Below, piece after piece: positions 12,631-24,321 of a stretch of 64,000 nucleotides of DNA (position 1 is its first letter; each line of letters opens with the position of its first letter). The position numbers and the translations under genes were made by a program. Where the stretch lies: NCBI RefSeq assembly GCF_029168945.1, contig NC_083601.1, positions 72,157,595 to 72,221,594 on the forward strand, in the 5' to 3' direction. The stretch is from Cannabis sativa. Its lineage: Eukaryota > Streptophyta > Magnoliopsida > Rosales > Cannabaceae. A model generated the notes under the pieces. It did not search any database. It worked only from the letters and a program-made list of their open reading frames with translations, and had not been told where the DNA came from.

Positions 12631-14526
12631 TGTTGGGTTTTATGCCCTAAATAAAACTCATTTCATATAATCAGATTTACTTATTAATAAAGCTCATAAA
12701 TAACATTTTATGTTGCATGGTTCACATGATTTATTTCATGATTATATGTATATAATGTATGAATTAGTTTTAAGTCCAGAACATATGAGTTTGTTAAAGA
12801 TTATAGTGTTGTTAGCACAATGGAATATAATCTTAAGTATATGTTCAAAAGTTTATTCCCTGATTTGTCAGAACACTGGATTTAGACTGACATGGTATAA
12901 TCAGCGATAGGTATTCTTACACCTTGGAAAAGTGTTATGTCCTTTCCAAGACATTGGCAAAGTTTACCAGTATCAGATGTATGGAGTATACATCAAAAGG
13001 GACCGATATTGAACTTTGATTAGATATATTAAAACTTACCGTAATATCTATTCAATTCAATATCACCTGTTGATCCTAGATCAAATGATCTTAATCCTGA
13101 TATGATTAGGTTTGATCTCAAGAGTGTTATTCGTGTTCTTTGATTTGTTAGTTAGGCCTACTTTTGGGTCAGGGTGATACGTACATTTTGGGAACACGGT
13201 AATGCAATTGAGTGGGAGCGCTAACATAAATATGGAATCTATAGCTTCTATTTGGCAAATAGAAAGTAAAGGATGATTTTCTTTGAGCTTCACCAAACGA
13301 AGATAAATGGTGGAGATCTCATTTCACTTAGCTGAAATATCATTTATACAGGGTTAAGTGTTTTAAGGATAAAATACATTGTAGGGTGTTACGGTAATTT
13401 AATCCCTTTACAGTGTAAATCATCTATATAGAGGATCATTGATCACATTAGTGTTATAACAATGGATAACTAATGACGTGTCTATATCATGGAACATATA
13501 GAGCGTTCTATATGACTGAGAGTGCAATTCCAAGTTCTAAGTGTGGATTCAATGAGGAATTAATAAGTTAGGGAATTTACTTGGTAAATTTGGTTCGACT
13601 TATTGGAAGCTCGGTTATATAGACCCATGGTCCCCATACTAGTTGAGACCATACTGCTTGTAAGACTCATTTAATTGATTTTTATTAATCAATTATAATT
13701 CTAAAAGTTAGACTATGTCTACTTTATGAATTCTCACTAAGTAAGGATGAAATCGTAAATAAAAGGTTTTCCAGGTTTAATTATTAATTGAGAGACTTTG
13801 CATGTCTAATTAATAATTATTTTAAATGACAAAATTATTTAAAAATCTATTTTAGTTATTAAATAATTAGCTTTGGCATTTAAATGGTTAGAATTAGAAA
13901 AGTGGCATTTTTGGAGAAATAGAAATAAAATTGAGGAAACTGCAAAATCCGAGTGAGGCCCATAACACTCCATGGCCGGCCACCTCTTTGCATGTTTCCC
14001 AATTATTATTTTCAATTTTAATTGCCATGTAATTGCTAGCAATAATAGGAAAATGATGGATCACACTAAATAAGGCAGTTAATCAATTACACAGTAAAAG
14101 AGGAAATTGCTTATTTGGAAAGTTGTGCTCTTCCTTTTCCCTATATATAGCAGCCCTTGTTCTATTCTCTTGTATGCTTCAAACACACGAAATTTATGAG
14201 AGAAAAGAGAGAGAATTTTGAAATTCCTTTGAGTGATGAGTAGTGCCCATACACATCAAGTGGTACCTCCATCATAGTATGTAAGACTATGGAAATTCTG
14301 CATCAAAGAAGGAGAAAAGAAGATCCAGGTTCAGATCTTGGTGATGCTCTGCTACAGAAAGGAATCAAGGGCTAGAGATTTGAACGGAAGGAGTCATATT
14401 ATTCGCCGCACCCATTTGTAAGGTTTTCTAACTTTATATGTGTTTATTTCATTGTTTTAGAATTCATATTAGGTTGTTAATCCAACATACATGATAGTAA
14501 TAGATCCTGGTAAAATAATTCCAACA
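12631..14526 (+). repeat. solo copia LTR (subfamily 2) with perfect target duplication
   Basis: A complete copia LTR of about 1896 bp (TGTTGGG to CCAACA) is flanked on both sides by the same five bases, GGTGG (12626-12630 and 14527-14531). No internal sequence or second LTR is present, so it is a solo LTR. It lies just upstream of the LINE1 ORF2 start, between ORF1 and ORF2. LINE2 (31500-31586) shows the uninterrupted arrangement. Confidence 0.93.
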
Positions 14527-14531
14527 GGTGG

Positions 14532-14637
14532 GAGCATGCTTCCGACCGCCTCCTCGCCATCGCCAAAATTTTGGACAAAAGTGATTGGAACATTCATACA
14601 CTGAGCAAGAATTTGGTTGAGATTACCAGAGAGATCC
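14532..14637 (-). other. LINE1 ORF1/ORF2 spacer fragment
   Basis: About 106 bp of LINE1 continue beyond the solo LTR. Read on the minus strand they align with bases 31480-31570 of LINE2 (AATTTTGGCGATGGCGAGGAGG versus the equivalent at 31543-31562), which lie directly before the LINE2 ORF2 start. The fragment ends at the LTR of element C. Confidence 0.75.
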
Positions 14638-16499
14638 TGTTGGAAATATTTTACTAGGATCTAGAATTACTACCATGTATGTTTCATTAACATCCTAATA
14701 TGAATTCTAAAACAATAAAATAAACACATATAAAGTTTAGTAAACCTTACATTGGGTGCAGCAGAATATAATGACTCCTTCCATTCAGATATCTAGCCCT
14801 TGATTCCTTTCTGTAGCAGAGCATTATCAAGATCTGAATCTGGATCTCTTTCTCTCCTTCCTTTGATGCTGATTCTCCTTCTTGTTGTTTGGATTCTTCA
14901 TAGTCTTACTCACTATGATTGAGATACCACTTGATGTGTGTGGGCACTACTTTATCAGTAAAGGTTCGAAATTCAAGAGAGCAAAAGAGAAGAGAGGGGC
15001 GGAATGGCTTTTCTCTGAAAGAAACAATATGCAAGTCATAGTATCCTGAAGCCAACACTTTCTATTTATCGAATGCCATCTAGGTTTAGGTTAGAATTGT
15101 ATGGCATTAAAATAATGGAAAAATAAATGGTAAACCCTTTGCATAGTGGCCGACCATATAAGGGAAATGGGCCACACTTTGCAACTTTCCCATTTTGTCA
15201 ATTTTCAATCCCATTTTCTCAAAAATGCTAATCTTCCAATTTAACCATTTAAATGCCAATTCTAATTATTTAATAACTAAAAAATAATTATTAAATAATA
15301 TTTTCATTTAATGTATTTATTAATTTAGACATATAAAGTATCTTAATTAATAAATAAACATAGAATCTCTTTTCTTTACAATTTTGCCCTTGCTTAGTGA
15401 AAATTCATAAACTAGACATAGTCTAACTTTAGAATTATAATTGATTAATTAAAATCAATTAACTGAGTCTTACAAGCAATATGGTCTCAACTAGTATGGG
15501 GACCGTGGGCCTATATAACCGAGCTTCCAATAAGTCGGAACCGAATTTACCAAGTAAATTCCCTAACTTATTAATTCCTTATTGAATCCACACTTAGAAC
15601 CTTGAATTGCACTCTTAGTTATATAGAACGCTCTATATGTTCCACGATATAGATACACTATTAGTTATCCATTGTTATAATCCTAATTTGATCAATGACC
15701 CTCTAATAGATGATCTACATTGAATAGGAACTAAATTACCGTTACACCTTCAATGTATTTTATCCTTAAAACACTTAGGTCCGTATAAATGATATTTCAG
15801 CGAAGTGAAATGAGATCTCCACCATTTATCTCTGTTTAGCCAAGCTCAAAGGATATCACCGTTTTACTTCTAAATTCCTATAAAAGTTATAGATTCCATA
15901 TATATGTTAGCGCTCCCACTCAATTATACTATCATGTTCCAAAAATGTACGTATCACCCTGACCCAAAAGTAGGCTTAACTAACAAATCAAAGAACATGT
16001 ATAATAGTGTTGAGATCGAACCTAACCATATCAGGATTAAGATCATTTGGTCTAGGATCAATAGGTGATATTGAATTGAATAGATATTACGGTAAATTTT
16101 AATATATCTAATCAAAGTTCAATATCGATCCCTTTCGATGTATACTCCATACATCCGATACCGGTAAACTTTGCCAATGCCCTGGAAAGGACATAACACT
16201 TATCCAAAATGTAAGAATACCTATCGCTGATTATCATGCCAGTCTAAATCCAGTGAACTGACAAATCAGGGAATAAACTTTCGAACATATAATTAAGATT
16301 ATATTCCACTGTGCTGACAACATTATAATCATTAACAAATTCATATGTTCTGGACTTAAATAGAATTCATACATTATATATATATAATCATGAAATAAAT
16401 CATGTGAACCATGCAACATAAAATGTTATTTCTGATCTTTATTAATAAGTAAATCTGATTATATTGAAATGAGTTTTATTTAGGGCACAAAACCCAACA
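14638..16499 (-). repeat. 3' LTR of element C (subfamily 2)
   Basis: An inverted LTR of about 1862 bp, starting TGTTGGAAATATT and ending AAAACCCAACA. The next bases (AACTCCCACTTGCACTAAT) are the inverse of the polypurine tract, which makes this the 3' LTR. Its outer 200 bp belong to subfamily 2. Confidence 0.9.
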
Positions 16500-16559
16500 A
16501 ACTCCCACTTGCACTAATATAAAACAAAATCTGCATTTCAAATAATCTCAAAACCTTGA

Positions 16560-18015
16560 TATACAAATCAAGTGTAGTAGTAGTATACTCCTCGTAATAG
16601 GATCTAACAGGTTGAATTCAACACAACCTTTTCTCCACCATTAATCTTCCTTAATCACAAAATCTTTGATAATGTGAAATTCCTCTCTATATGTCTACTC
16701 TCTTGGGATACTGGATTCTATACTTTTGGCAACTACTTTTGGTTAATCAGGAAATAACACTAGTAGTTAAATTAAGTTGGAACAGTGCCACAAATGTATA
16801 GAACTTTCCTTAGACTGAATAAGTACCTTTCCTGCAACTTTAACATTCAGTCTCTCTCTGGTAGACTTAGACATTTCAGATAGGTTTTTACACTTCTCCA
16901 AAATCACTACTCCACCCTAGAGTAATCACCATCTTATCAGTAGACTTTCTAGCACAAAGGCAAGTCTCGAAATCTGATGTGGTGTAGTCTAAGAGTTTTA
17001 AACACACCCTTATCGACTAACATATAGTTCATCTTCTTAATCTTAAGATTTACTTGATTGTCTTCCAATGTTCCTCTCCTGGATTAATCTGATACCTACT
17101 CATTACTCCCACTCAACAGCAGGTGTCTGGTCTAAGGCATACTAAAGCATATCTGAGACCTCTCACTGTTGATTTAAGAAATTCTTTCATGGCTTTATCT
17201 TTTCTGGAATAGTTGAGACTTTTCCTTAGATAAATAAATTCTGTGTCTAGAAGTTGAAAAGCTTGTATAGATTGCCATTAGAAAAAAATGCTTCAGCATC
17301 TTACTAAAGTAAGCTGCTTGCAATAGAGTAAGTAATTAACCAGGTATACCATGAGCCATAGGTTTAGATAAGCTCAAACCTATAATACTAGGAACAGGAA
17401 GTTTTGTTAAGTCCATTGAATTGACTTACAAACTAAAATTTCCTTTCATGTCCTTGTAATAGAAAACTTTAGGTTACTCCATGTGAATGAATTAAACCAT
17501 AGTTCTCTTGGATTTTCTTCTTAGTTTCTTATTTTGACAATCCATTACTTGTTTAAACTTACAATGGATTTTAATCACTAGTGTCTTCCAAATCATAAGA
17601 AGGTGAGTTCCTAGAAACCCTCCCACTACGACAAGGTACCGTGAATTATGTCTAAGAAAACTAAATGGTATTAACCTCTTCTGTTGTGTCAAGACAATAG
17701 AGGCAGTGGGATCATCGTGTAAAGATGACAGAATACTTTTGGAATCAAGAAAAAATATCTTATATATTTGCTACTTTATTTTCAGACTTAGTCATTTTCT
17801 TAGAAAAGTAGTATTTGTTTAAACAAACACTTTCTTATCTAATGACTATGAGATGGTTCACCCCTAATCACTTAGAATAGCTAACAAACATGGAAACGAT
17901 GGTTAACAGTTCTAGCCTTTCTTAAGATTTCGATTAGGTCATCCATGAATCTAGTAGTGATTTACAACCATTGCATCATTCTGAAATTGTATTACCATAG
18001 AAGGACTTAGGCAAC
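16560..18015 (-). pseudogene. decayed copia pol of element C
   Basis: There is no long frame. The longest readable piece, minus 17692-17492, contains a block around PFSFLRHNSR and FKQVMDCQ that is nearly identical to element D at 41225-41400. Nucleotide stretches match integrase-tail, RT and RNase H parts of element A, for example the RNase H region near 17000 and the CGTAGTGGGAGGGTTTC motif near 17620-17640. Much of the RT between them is missing in both C and D. The shared loss suggests inheritance from one broken ancestor. Confidence 0.75.
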
Positions 18016-19145
18016 TGTAAAGACCGCTTAGTTTAATTTGAAAATTAGCAGTTAATTATGTTTGACTATGAAAATTATTTATAGATATTTAAATAATTAT
18101 TTATGCTGTTATTATTGAATTCTGAAATGCATTTTATGTCATATAGTGAATTTCATAATTTTGCATTTCCGGTGCCCGGCAACATGGAACTCGGTGTTTG
18201 GCTCAGTAAAATCACAACTTAGTATGTTAGTATATTGGGATGGTTTTTTAGACATTGGAAATGTCGGGAGTGGTCGGGAATTTAGAATTTCCCAAAATAC
18301 CCCTTTAGTGCCCTTTATGTTATTTTAGTGTGGAGGGGCAAAATGGTCATTTTTCCCCAATGCTATTTTGTCCTTTAGTGGACATAGTGTTGTGAATATA
18401 TTTGGTTTATTAGTGATATATTGGCTGAAATGAGTAAGTGAAACCTTTTTATTTTCATTTTTCACAAAATTGGAAAAAAGTTAGAAAATTGGAAAAGAAA
18501 AGCAAAACTCTCTTTCTCTCAACTCTCTCTCTATTCGGCCCCCCTTTTGAGCAGCAAGATTTTTGTTGATGCTTTGATTTTTCAAGCTGATTTTGTGTGC
18601 AATTCAAGCTTTAGGTATTGTTCTTACTCTCTTCCCCTTTAGTTTCTTGAAAAATCAAGTAAGAATGGGCTGCATGCTTAGTTTTGTTGTTGTACTTACT
18701 ACTGTATGTTGTTGTTGATTTCTGGAGTTAGAACATGATTTAAAATGTTGATTCAAGCATGATTGTGTTGGTGATTTGTTGGTTTTATCAAGATATGAAA
18801 TTTTTACTCAAAACTATGTTTTTCAAAGAAAATGAAGAATCTGTTGCTACACTTATTGTTGTTGCTTGCTGTTGTTTTCTGAGATTATTTTATGCATATT
18901 TAGGTAGATTTGAGCTGGTTTGGATGCATGTTTGTTAGATTTAACCAAGTTTGATTTTTTAACTCAAAGCTTGGAGCTTTAATGGTGGATTTTGATTTTA
19001 TGTATGAAGCTTTGTTTTGTTGCTTGAAATATGTTTATTGGGGTCTAATTAGCAGGTCTGGAAAGTTTGGTTGAGTTTGGAAACGTTTTGGTTGGGGATT
19101 TGATCTTTGTTGGTTTTCTGGGTAAAACCGGTTAGCCGGTTTTAC
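18016..19145 (+). repeat. gypsy LTR-like fragment (relative of the element F LTR)
   Basis: This fragment starts TGTAAAGACCGCTTAGTT, close to the start of the element F LTR (TGTAATGACCGCATAGTT at 31972). It then shows the same order of features: a block of the form GGAAATGTCGGGAGTGGTCGGG, a run of AATACCCC, a pyrimidine-rich CTCTCTCT patch (18510-18535), and a TTGTTGTTG-rich leader. It seems to be the left half of an LTR from a related chromovirus-like family, cut off near 19145. The right boundary is approximate. Left flank GCAAC (18011-18015) would be the target duplication. The frame running leftwards over 19132-19506 is a shadow. Confidence 0.6.
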
Positions 19146-19469
19146 ATTGCAAGGAGGGGATTGAACCTGTCACGACACTGATCGAGAGAGTACAGGAACA
19201 AGTAGAACTGAAAGTTACTCGAGGACGAGGTCCATGAGTAGGACGAGATCCGTGAGTAACTATCACCAGTGGCAGCCGGATCTTCGTAACCACTTCAACT
19301 AGAAAAAACCTGACCTTCACCAACAACTCAGTGAAAAGCAAGAGGATCCTATCCAATTGGGAATTAATGAATTGGAGGACAAATTCAGGAGGCATCAAGT
19401 AGGGGAATAAGGAAAACAGTCTAGATATTACTCGGACGAGGAACTCGAACCTTTCCATCCAAACATTAT

Positions 19470-20403
19470 AAATACTGAATTTCCTTAGGGATTCAAGAAC
19501 CCTCACGTCTCGTCATATGATCGGAATACAAATTCGTTCATGCACTTGAATAATTTTAATACTATCATGCGAGCCAGTAATGTGGCGAATAATTTACGTT
19601 ATATTTTATTCCCCACTTCGCTAGTTGGAGCAGCGAACAGCTGGTTCAACAAATTTACCCATCACTCAATTACCTCTTCGGACTAGTTGTCTAAGGACTT
19701 AAAGAAACAGTTCCAGGAAACAAGGGACAGGTGACCTGAGGCGTCCTCCCTCACCAACATAAAGTAGTAGCCAGGCGAGACATTTAAGGCCTAGTTAAGC
19801 CGTTTTAGCACAGCTGCTGCGAGGGTTAGAAACTTGGACGATAGTACCCAACTTACTACTTTTCGGGCAGGGATCACGATTGATCTTACCACTGTTGGAG
19901 GCGAGCTATGGGATGACCTACAGGGTTGCCTAGTGAAAAACATCAGTGAGTTCAATGAAAGAGCTCAAGTGGTTGTTCGAAAAGAGGAAGCAAGAAAAGA
20001 GATGAAGCTGCTAAAGACTGGCTCAAGAAGTAAACCCAGCACTGTCTCGACAAGCACCATCTCGAGCAAGGCTGAAAATCCAAGGGCCTCTTGTTCAAAA
20101 AGGAAAGGTAACTCTAAGGATTCAGCCAAGGACAAGAAAAAGCAAACGAAGCACGACAAATACGTGCTAATTTACACCGTTTACTCCAAGCTTAATGAAA
20201 CTCGGGAAAATATCTATCTCGCACATGAGCACAGGATCGCATTCCGTAAACTTGAGCCCATGAGGCATGCATGACATAAAAGGGATGCAACAAAATTTTT
20301 TAAGTATCACAAGGACATCGGGCATACAACAGAGGAATGTCATCAGTTGAAAGTTGAGAAAGAGAGAGTCTCATCGCGTGAGGTCACTTTCGACAATATG
20401 TGA
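19470..20403 (+). pseudogene. gypsy gag (Tat-like), broken
   Basis: Plus-strand pieces read as plant gypsy gag. Near 19640-19720 the text ANSWFNKF and KDLKKQFQETRDR matches the usual core. From 19834 a 146-codon frame gives TTFRAGI followed by an EFNERAQ helix and a lysine-rich tail. From 20281 the block KFFKYHKDIGHTTEECHQLK is the gag zinc-knuckle-like ending typical of the Tat group. Stops at about 19686, 19732 and 20272 separate them. The family's role is the structural capsid of the virus-like particle. No functional product is expected. Confidence 0.72.
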
Positions 20404-20564
20404 AAAGATAAGGCAACAGACAAAACCAGTCAAATCCGCCTAATAACCCAGGCAACCAAGGATTACAACCTCATCCTCTTGAAGGAGAGGATATTCTAGT
20501 TATCCTGGGAGGGCCACATGTTGTAGGGGAAAGTAACAATGCCCAAAAGAGATATGTAAATGAA

Positions 20565-21065
20565 GTGAAGAACAAGCAGTCTACTTTTGCTCCGGAACCT
20601 TGTAAGAAAGCTAAGACTGTGGAACCTCTGATCGTATTCTCGGAGGAAGATAAAAAACACGTGAGATACCCTCAGATCGACCCACTGGTAATTATCATCC
20701 AGCTCGCCAATAAAAGGATAAAAAAGGTGCTTATGGATAACAGAAATTCAATGAACATCCTTTATAAGGATACACTGAAGAAAATGGGACTTGAAAAAGC
20801 CAAATTGAAACCTTCCATGGTAAATCTGTGTGGATTTACAGGCGACAGTGTCGCCAGTCAAGGAATAATCGAGCTCCCATTAACTGTGGGTGAAGTGCCT
20901 TTATCCACCACTATCATGCAAGACTTTCTTGTTGCTGACCTCCCATTAGCCTACAACATACTAGCGGGTCGACCAACATTAATTGGACTAGGGGCAGTTT
21001 GTTCAATAAAGCACCTATCCCTGAAGTTTCAGACGCTGATTTTGTGTGGGAGTGGTGCGGGGTGA
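20565..21065 (+). pseudogene. gypsy aspartic protease domain
   Basis: A 166-codon frame carries the retropepsin-like domain: [13 protein letters not shown] (about residues 55-67), a [11 protein letters not shown] turn, and the C-terminal NILAGRPTL block. The catalytic triad is normally Asp-Ser/Thr-Gly or Asp-Asn-Gly; here the third residue is arginine (DNR), which should inactivate it. The frame ends at a stop at 21063. The protease would cut the gag-pol polyprotein. Confidence 0.75.
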
Positions 21066-21717
21066 CCAAATGCTAGCTCGCAAATGCTATTGCATAGAGC
21101 TACAGAATAGAAAGGCCGACCACCAGTTAATGGAAGTTGTGACTGAAGAAGGTGAGAAAAAGGATGAGGATCCTGATCCTCAAATTCAAGATGAAAGGAA
21201 TTTTTTGAGGTCGGCTGAGGAATTGGAAGAGGTTGTTCGAGATCCAGGAGATCCCACAAAGTGTGTATTTATTGGGAAGAACCTGGATGAATAATTAAAA
21301 TAGCAACTAATAAGTTTTTTAAGGGTGAACCAAGATTAGTTCGCCTAGAGCCATGTAGATATGATAGGGATTGACCCTAACATTATCTGCCACCACTTGA
21401 ATTTCGACCCAAATTACCCAGCTAAGAGACAAAAGAGAGCACTCAAGTAGGAAGTGGATAAGTTGTTGGTTAACGACTTTATATGCGAGGCATTTTATCT
21501 CTCATGGATATCCAATCTTGTTCTCGTCCTAAAACAAAATGGAACTTGGAGAACTTGTATACACTTCTCAAATTTGAATAAGGCGTGCCCAAAGGATTGG
21601 TTTCCACTACCAAGAATTGACCAGTTAGTGGATGCAACTGCTGGACACGAGCTTGTGTCGTTCATGGATGCCTATTCTAGATATAACTAGATAAAAATGC
21701 ATGTCCCTGACCAAGAG
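21046..21717 (+). pseudogene. gypsy reverse transcriptase, N-terminal part
   Basis: Bases 21046-21294 give the linker normally found between protease and RT in Tat elements, with an EDPDPQIQD acidic run and a [12 protein letters not shown] block. Bases 21454-21690 give the RT fingers: FICEAFYLSWISNLVLVLKQNGTWRTC, then FPLPRIDQLVDATAGHELVSFMDAYSRYN, which includes the first catalytic aspartate. A stop follows at 21688, and the palm with the YxDD box is absent because the LTR fragment starts at 21718. Confidence 0.75.
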
Positions 21718-22833
21718 TGCAATATCCTGATAAGTCTAATAGTAAATAATTAGGGTTTACATTTATATTATGTGTTAATCATGTAATAAGTGGGATTATG
21801 ATCCTACTAATTTATTTCAGCATAAAATTTAAATTTTGCTATAAGTGAGTAAATAATCGTAATTTATAAATTACGGAGATTTATATAGAATGTGTGAATG
21901 TAATATGAGCTATATGTGGAATAAAAATATTTTCAGGTTCGGTGACCCTGAAGAACTGATTAGGGGATAAATAAGTGTAATTTGTTAATTACGGAGATTT
22001 ATTTGAAATACATGGATATAATATGAGGTATTTGTGAAATAGAAATATTTTCAGGTTCGGCGACCCTGGAGACCCGATTGGAGGCCAAAAATGTCAAAAC
22101 AGTTTTAGTTAGAAATATTGATGGGATTATTGGGATAAGTTGATTTTTGAAATATTGGGGTATTTTAGGATACTCGAAGTTGGCCAAATACTCTAAAAAT
22201 AGAGATTTCTTAGTGGCTAAAAAATGATAAGATAACTATTAATAATAAAGTTTTTATTAATATTATTATATTATTATATTATTATTAATATTATATTATT
22301 ATTGTATATATACATAAAACGAAACGGTAAGTTTCGTTAGTTTTTATATATATATATATTAAGTTTTAAGATATAACAGAGAAGAACGAAGAACGAAATC
22401 CTCGTTCTTCCTCCTTCCACAAAATCTTTTCCTCCTATATTCATTTTCTTCGATTTTCAACTTGAAACTTAGCGATCTAAGCTCCGTTAGTAGCAGGATA
22501 GAAAATCTTTGAAGAGGAAAAGCTTAAGGTATGGTTTAATTACGTTTTAAGCTAATAACGATTGGTTTTATATAAGGACATTATGATTTAAAAAGGTTAT
22601 GGAGATTCTGACTTTGTATAATTGTTCTGTGGTAACTATAGGACTAGTTTTAATGTTTACTTGTTGAATTTGAGGTGATTTTGAGTTAGAAATTGAGTTT
22701 GGAACTTTTTAAAGCTTAGTCCGAACGTTAATGACGTTTTTCATTTAAAGGGTCGATTTTTATTTCTGTTACATAAGGATGGTAATATTTATGGTATAAA
22801 TGCACCCTATGAAGTTTGGAGTGCATTGACTTC
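21718..22833 (+). repeat. truncated gypsy LTR of the element E family
   Basis: This fragment starts TGCAATATCCTGATAAG and aligns with the first 1.1 kb of the element E LTR (48124 onward). Shared features are the paired TTTTCAGGTTCGG..GACCC blocks, an ATT-rich microsatellite (22245-22310), a TATATATA run near 22355 and the ATGCACCCTATGAAGTTTGGAGTG block. Similarity ends at about 22833, mid-LTR. It inserted in the RT of the Tat-like element. Confidence 0.82.
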
Positions 22834-23480
22834 GCTTTTAGCCAACGACAATGAGTCTATTTTATAAGCGAAAACTAATATATGATAAAGCAATAATAAG
22901 ACACAGGGATTTTATAGAGGTTCAACCCCGATCAGTTTGGTAATAGCCTAATCCTCGTTACTTGTACTGACTTAAGATCAAGGAGAAGGACTCCTTTTCT
23001 TATAGCTCTTACAATAGTATCTCTGAATATATAATTCTTAGATAATAATATAGTCTTAGCTCAACTACTTTTAGACCGATCCCTTGCCCAGTCAGCATAT
23101 ATCGCTATTTATAGGGCAAGTAAGCTTGGAGAGGAAGAGTTTCCCCTCTCGTTACAATGCGTATAAACGGAAAGATCGTGGGATCAATGCTGAATACAAG
23201 GATCATGGGATTGAGGCTGAATACACTGATAGTGGGATCATGTGTATTCCATATCCACGTAAATTGATCCCTAAGTTATAGGGATTGTGCTGATGACTCA
23301 TGATGCGAAAGCTGAATTCGCTAAGTGTTGGTTGCTTTGTGCAGATTGCTGAATATTTTGCTCTGACCGTGCCAACGATATGTCCTGCTCGGACTGTGCT
23401 TCTCGAGCAGATATTCCAAGTGGATTCCACGTGTCACCATTCATGTGATGCCACGTCAGAGTGAAAAAATTGGGATAACA
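22834..23480 (+). repeat. 5' LTR-like end of element H
   Basis: A non-coding segment ends in TTGGGATAACA, which recurs at 27823-27833. It is followed by TTTGCCCCCAAG, where a primer-binding site would lie, but I cannot match that to a particular tRNA. The true LTR start is not visible. Plus- and minus-strand frames here are short and unrelated to known proteins. Confidence 0.5.
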
Positions 23481-24321
23481 TTTGCCCCCAAGTCTGTACG
23501 GGACTTCTGAAGTTGCGTGTAGACTTCATCCGAGTTGTTTCTTTCTTTGGATGGGGACACATGTCAATCGCGACCGTCTGAGACTCGATGTGAGGCTGAC
23601 CGGGCATCCCTTCGGTTTTCGGCTAATAAATGCTCTGAAAATTAATATTTCGAAATCCGATTTTCTCTCTCCACGGCTGACAGCTGTACTTGATAACTTT
23701 TGATTTCCCATATTTGTTTTTAAGGAGGAAAACTGAGGAGTCTGAGGTTCTTTTGAGGGAATTACCTCTTTTCGTGACTTGCCTATAAATACCAACATCA
23801 GTGGCACAAAAACTCATTTTTAGCACTCTCTTTGTCGTGTAAGCTTTAGAGCGAAAAGAGAAATTCTTGGCTTTGAAGTTGCCGAAGTGCCTTCATACAA
23901 ACTGCTTGTTGGATAGACGTTGCTCGAACTCAGACATTTGACTATTGAGTAAGTTTCTGATTTCCTTCATGCTTATCTTTGCATGTTTACATTTTGAATG
24001 CACCTTCTACTACGCCGTAGAAAAATGTTTAGGAAACCCTAGGTTTAGAAACCTCTGTGATTCTTCTTTATCATGTCTTCGTGCGGTTTTACAGCCATAA
24101 TGTTTGTTTCTGAACCGCATAACATCCGTCTTTCATCTTGCTTATTCAAAGCTTCATGAACTTTTTTCCCCTAACTCAAGAAAATTTTTGACTTCTTGAG
24201 TTCTGACTTTTCTTTGAACATAGTCGTTCTTTAATCTGTTGAGTACTCCTGGTCGGCATATTTGCTTGTTTATTGTTCGATATTTCGACCAAACACTCAT
24301 ATTGTGTGTTGTCTTTTGTAG
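23481..24321 (+). other. untranslated leader of element H with probable intron
   Basis: No coding sequence is seen. A pyrimidine-rich tract ending GTCTTTTGTAG lies directly before an ATG at 24322, which looks like a 3' splice site. Possible donors exist near 23948 (GAGTAAGT), but the choice is a guess. Confidence 0.4.

Larger units (their letters stand above)
6857..14637 (-). mobile_element. LINE1: plant L1-type non-LTR retrotransposon, split by two LTRs
   Basis: Minus-strand LINE pieces at 6857-9758, 11645-12630 and 14532-14637 form one element once the two inserted LTRs (9759-11644 and 12631-14526) are set aside. The order along the minus strand is the end of ORF1 or spacer, endonuclease, RT, zinc-finger-RVT and RNase H. 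The 3' end of the LINE is cut by element B at 6857, and its 5' part by element C at 14638. It is the same family as LINE2 at 29.6-32.0 kb: the ORF2 starts match closely, as do the bases just upstream. Confidence 0.88.
14638..18015 (-). mobile_element. copia element C, 3' half, minus strand
   Basis: An inverted 3' LTR (14638-16499) is followed by the inverted polypurine tract and about 1.5 kb of decayed pol. The pol remnant matches the inverse of bases 40886-42416 of element D almost throughout. Sequence stops at 18015 where a gypsy LTR-like segment starts. The remaining 5' half and its 5' LTR are not in the window. The left flank GATCC (14633-14637) would be one copy of the target duplication. 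Confidence 0.85.
19146..21717 (+). mobile_element. Ty3/gypsy fragment, Tat-like lineage (gag, protease, RT start)
   Basis: The fragment reads, in order, retrotransposon gag, a zinc-knuckle remnant, an aspartic protease and the first part of RT, with stops and frameshifts throughout. RT after protease and the wording ACPKDWFPLPRIDQLVDATAG place it with plant Tat/Athila-type gypsy elements. It is cut on the right at 21718 by another LTR (flank AAGAG). On the left it joins the previous LTR fragment without visible ends. Confidence 0.78.

Noticed and set aside
19132..19506. 124-codon minus-strand frame in the gypsy gag region
   Set aside because: No recognisable domain; the plus strand carries gag text, and the frame spans the junction of two elements.
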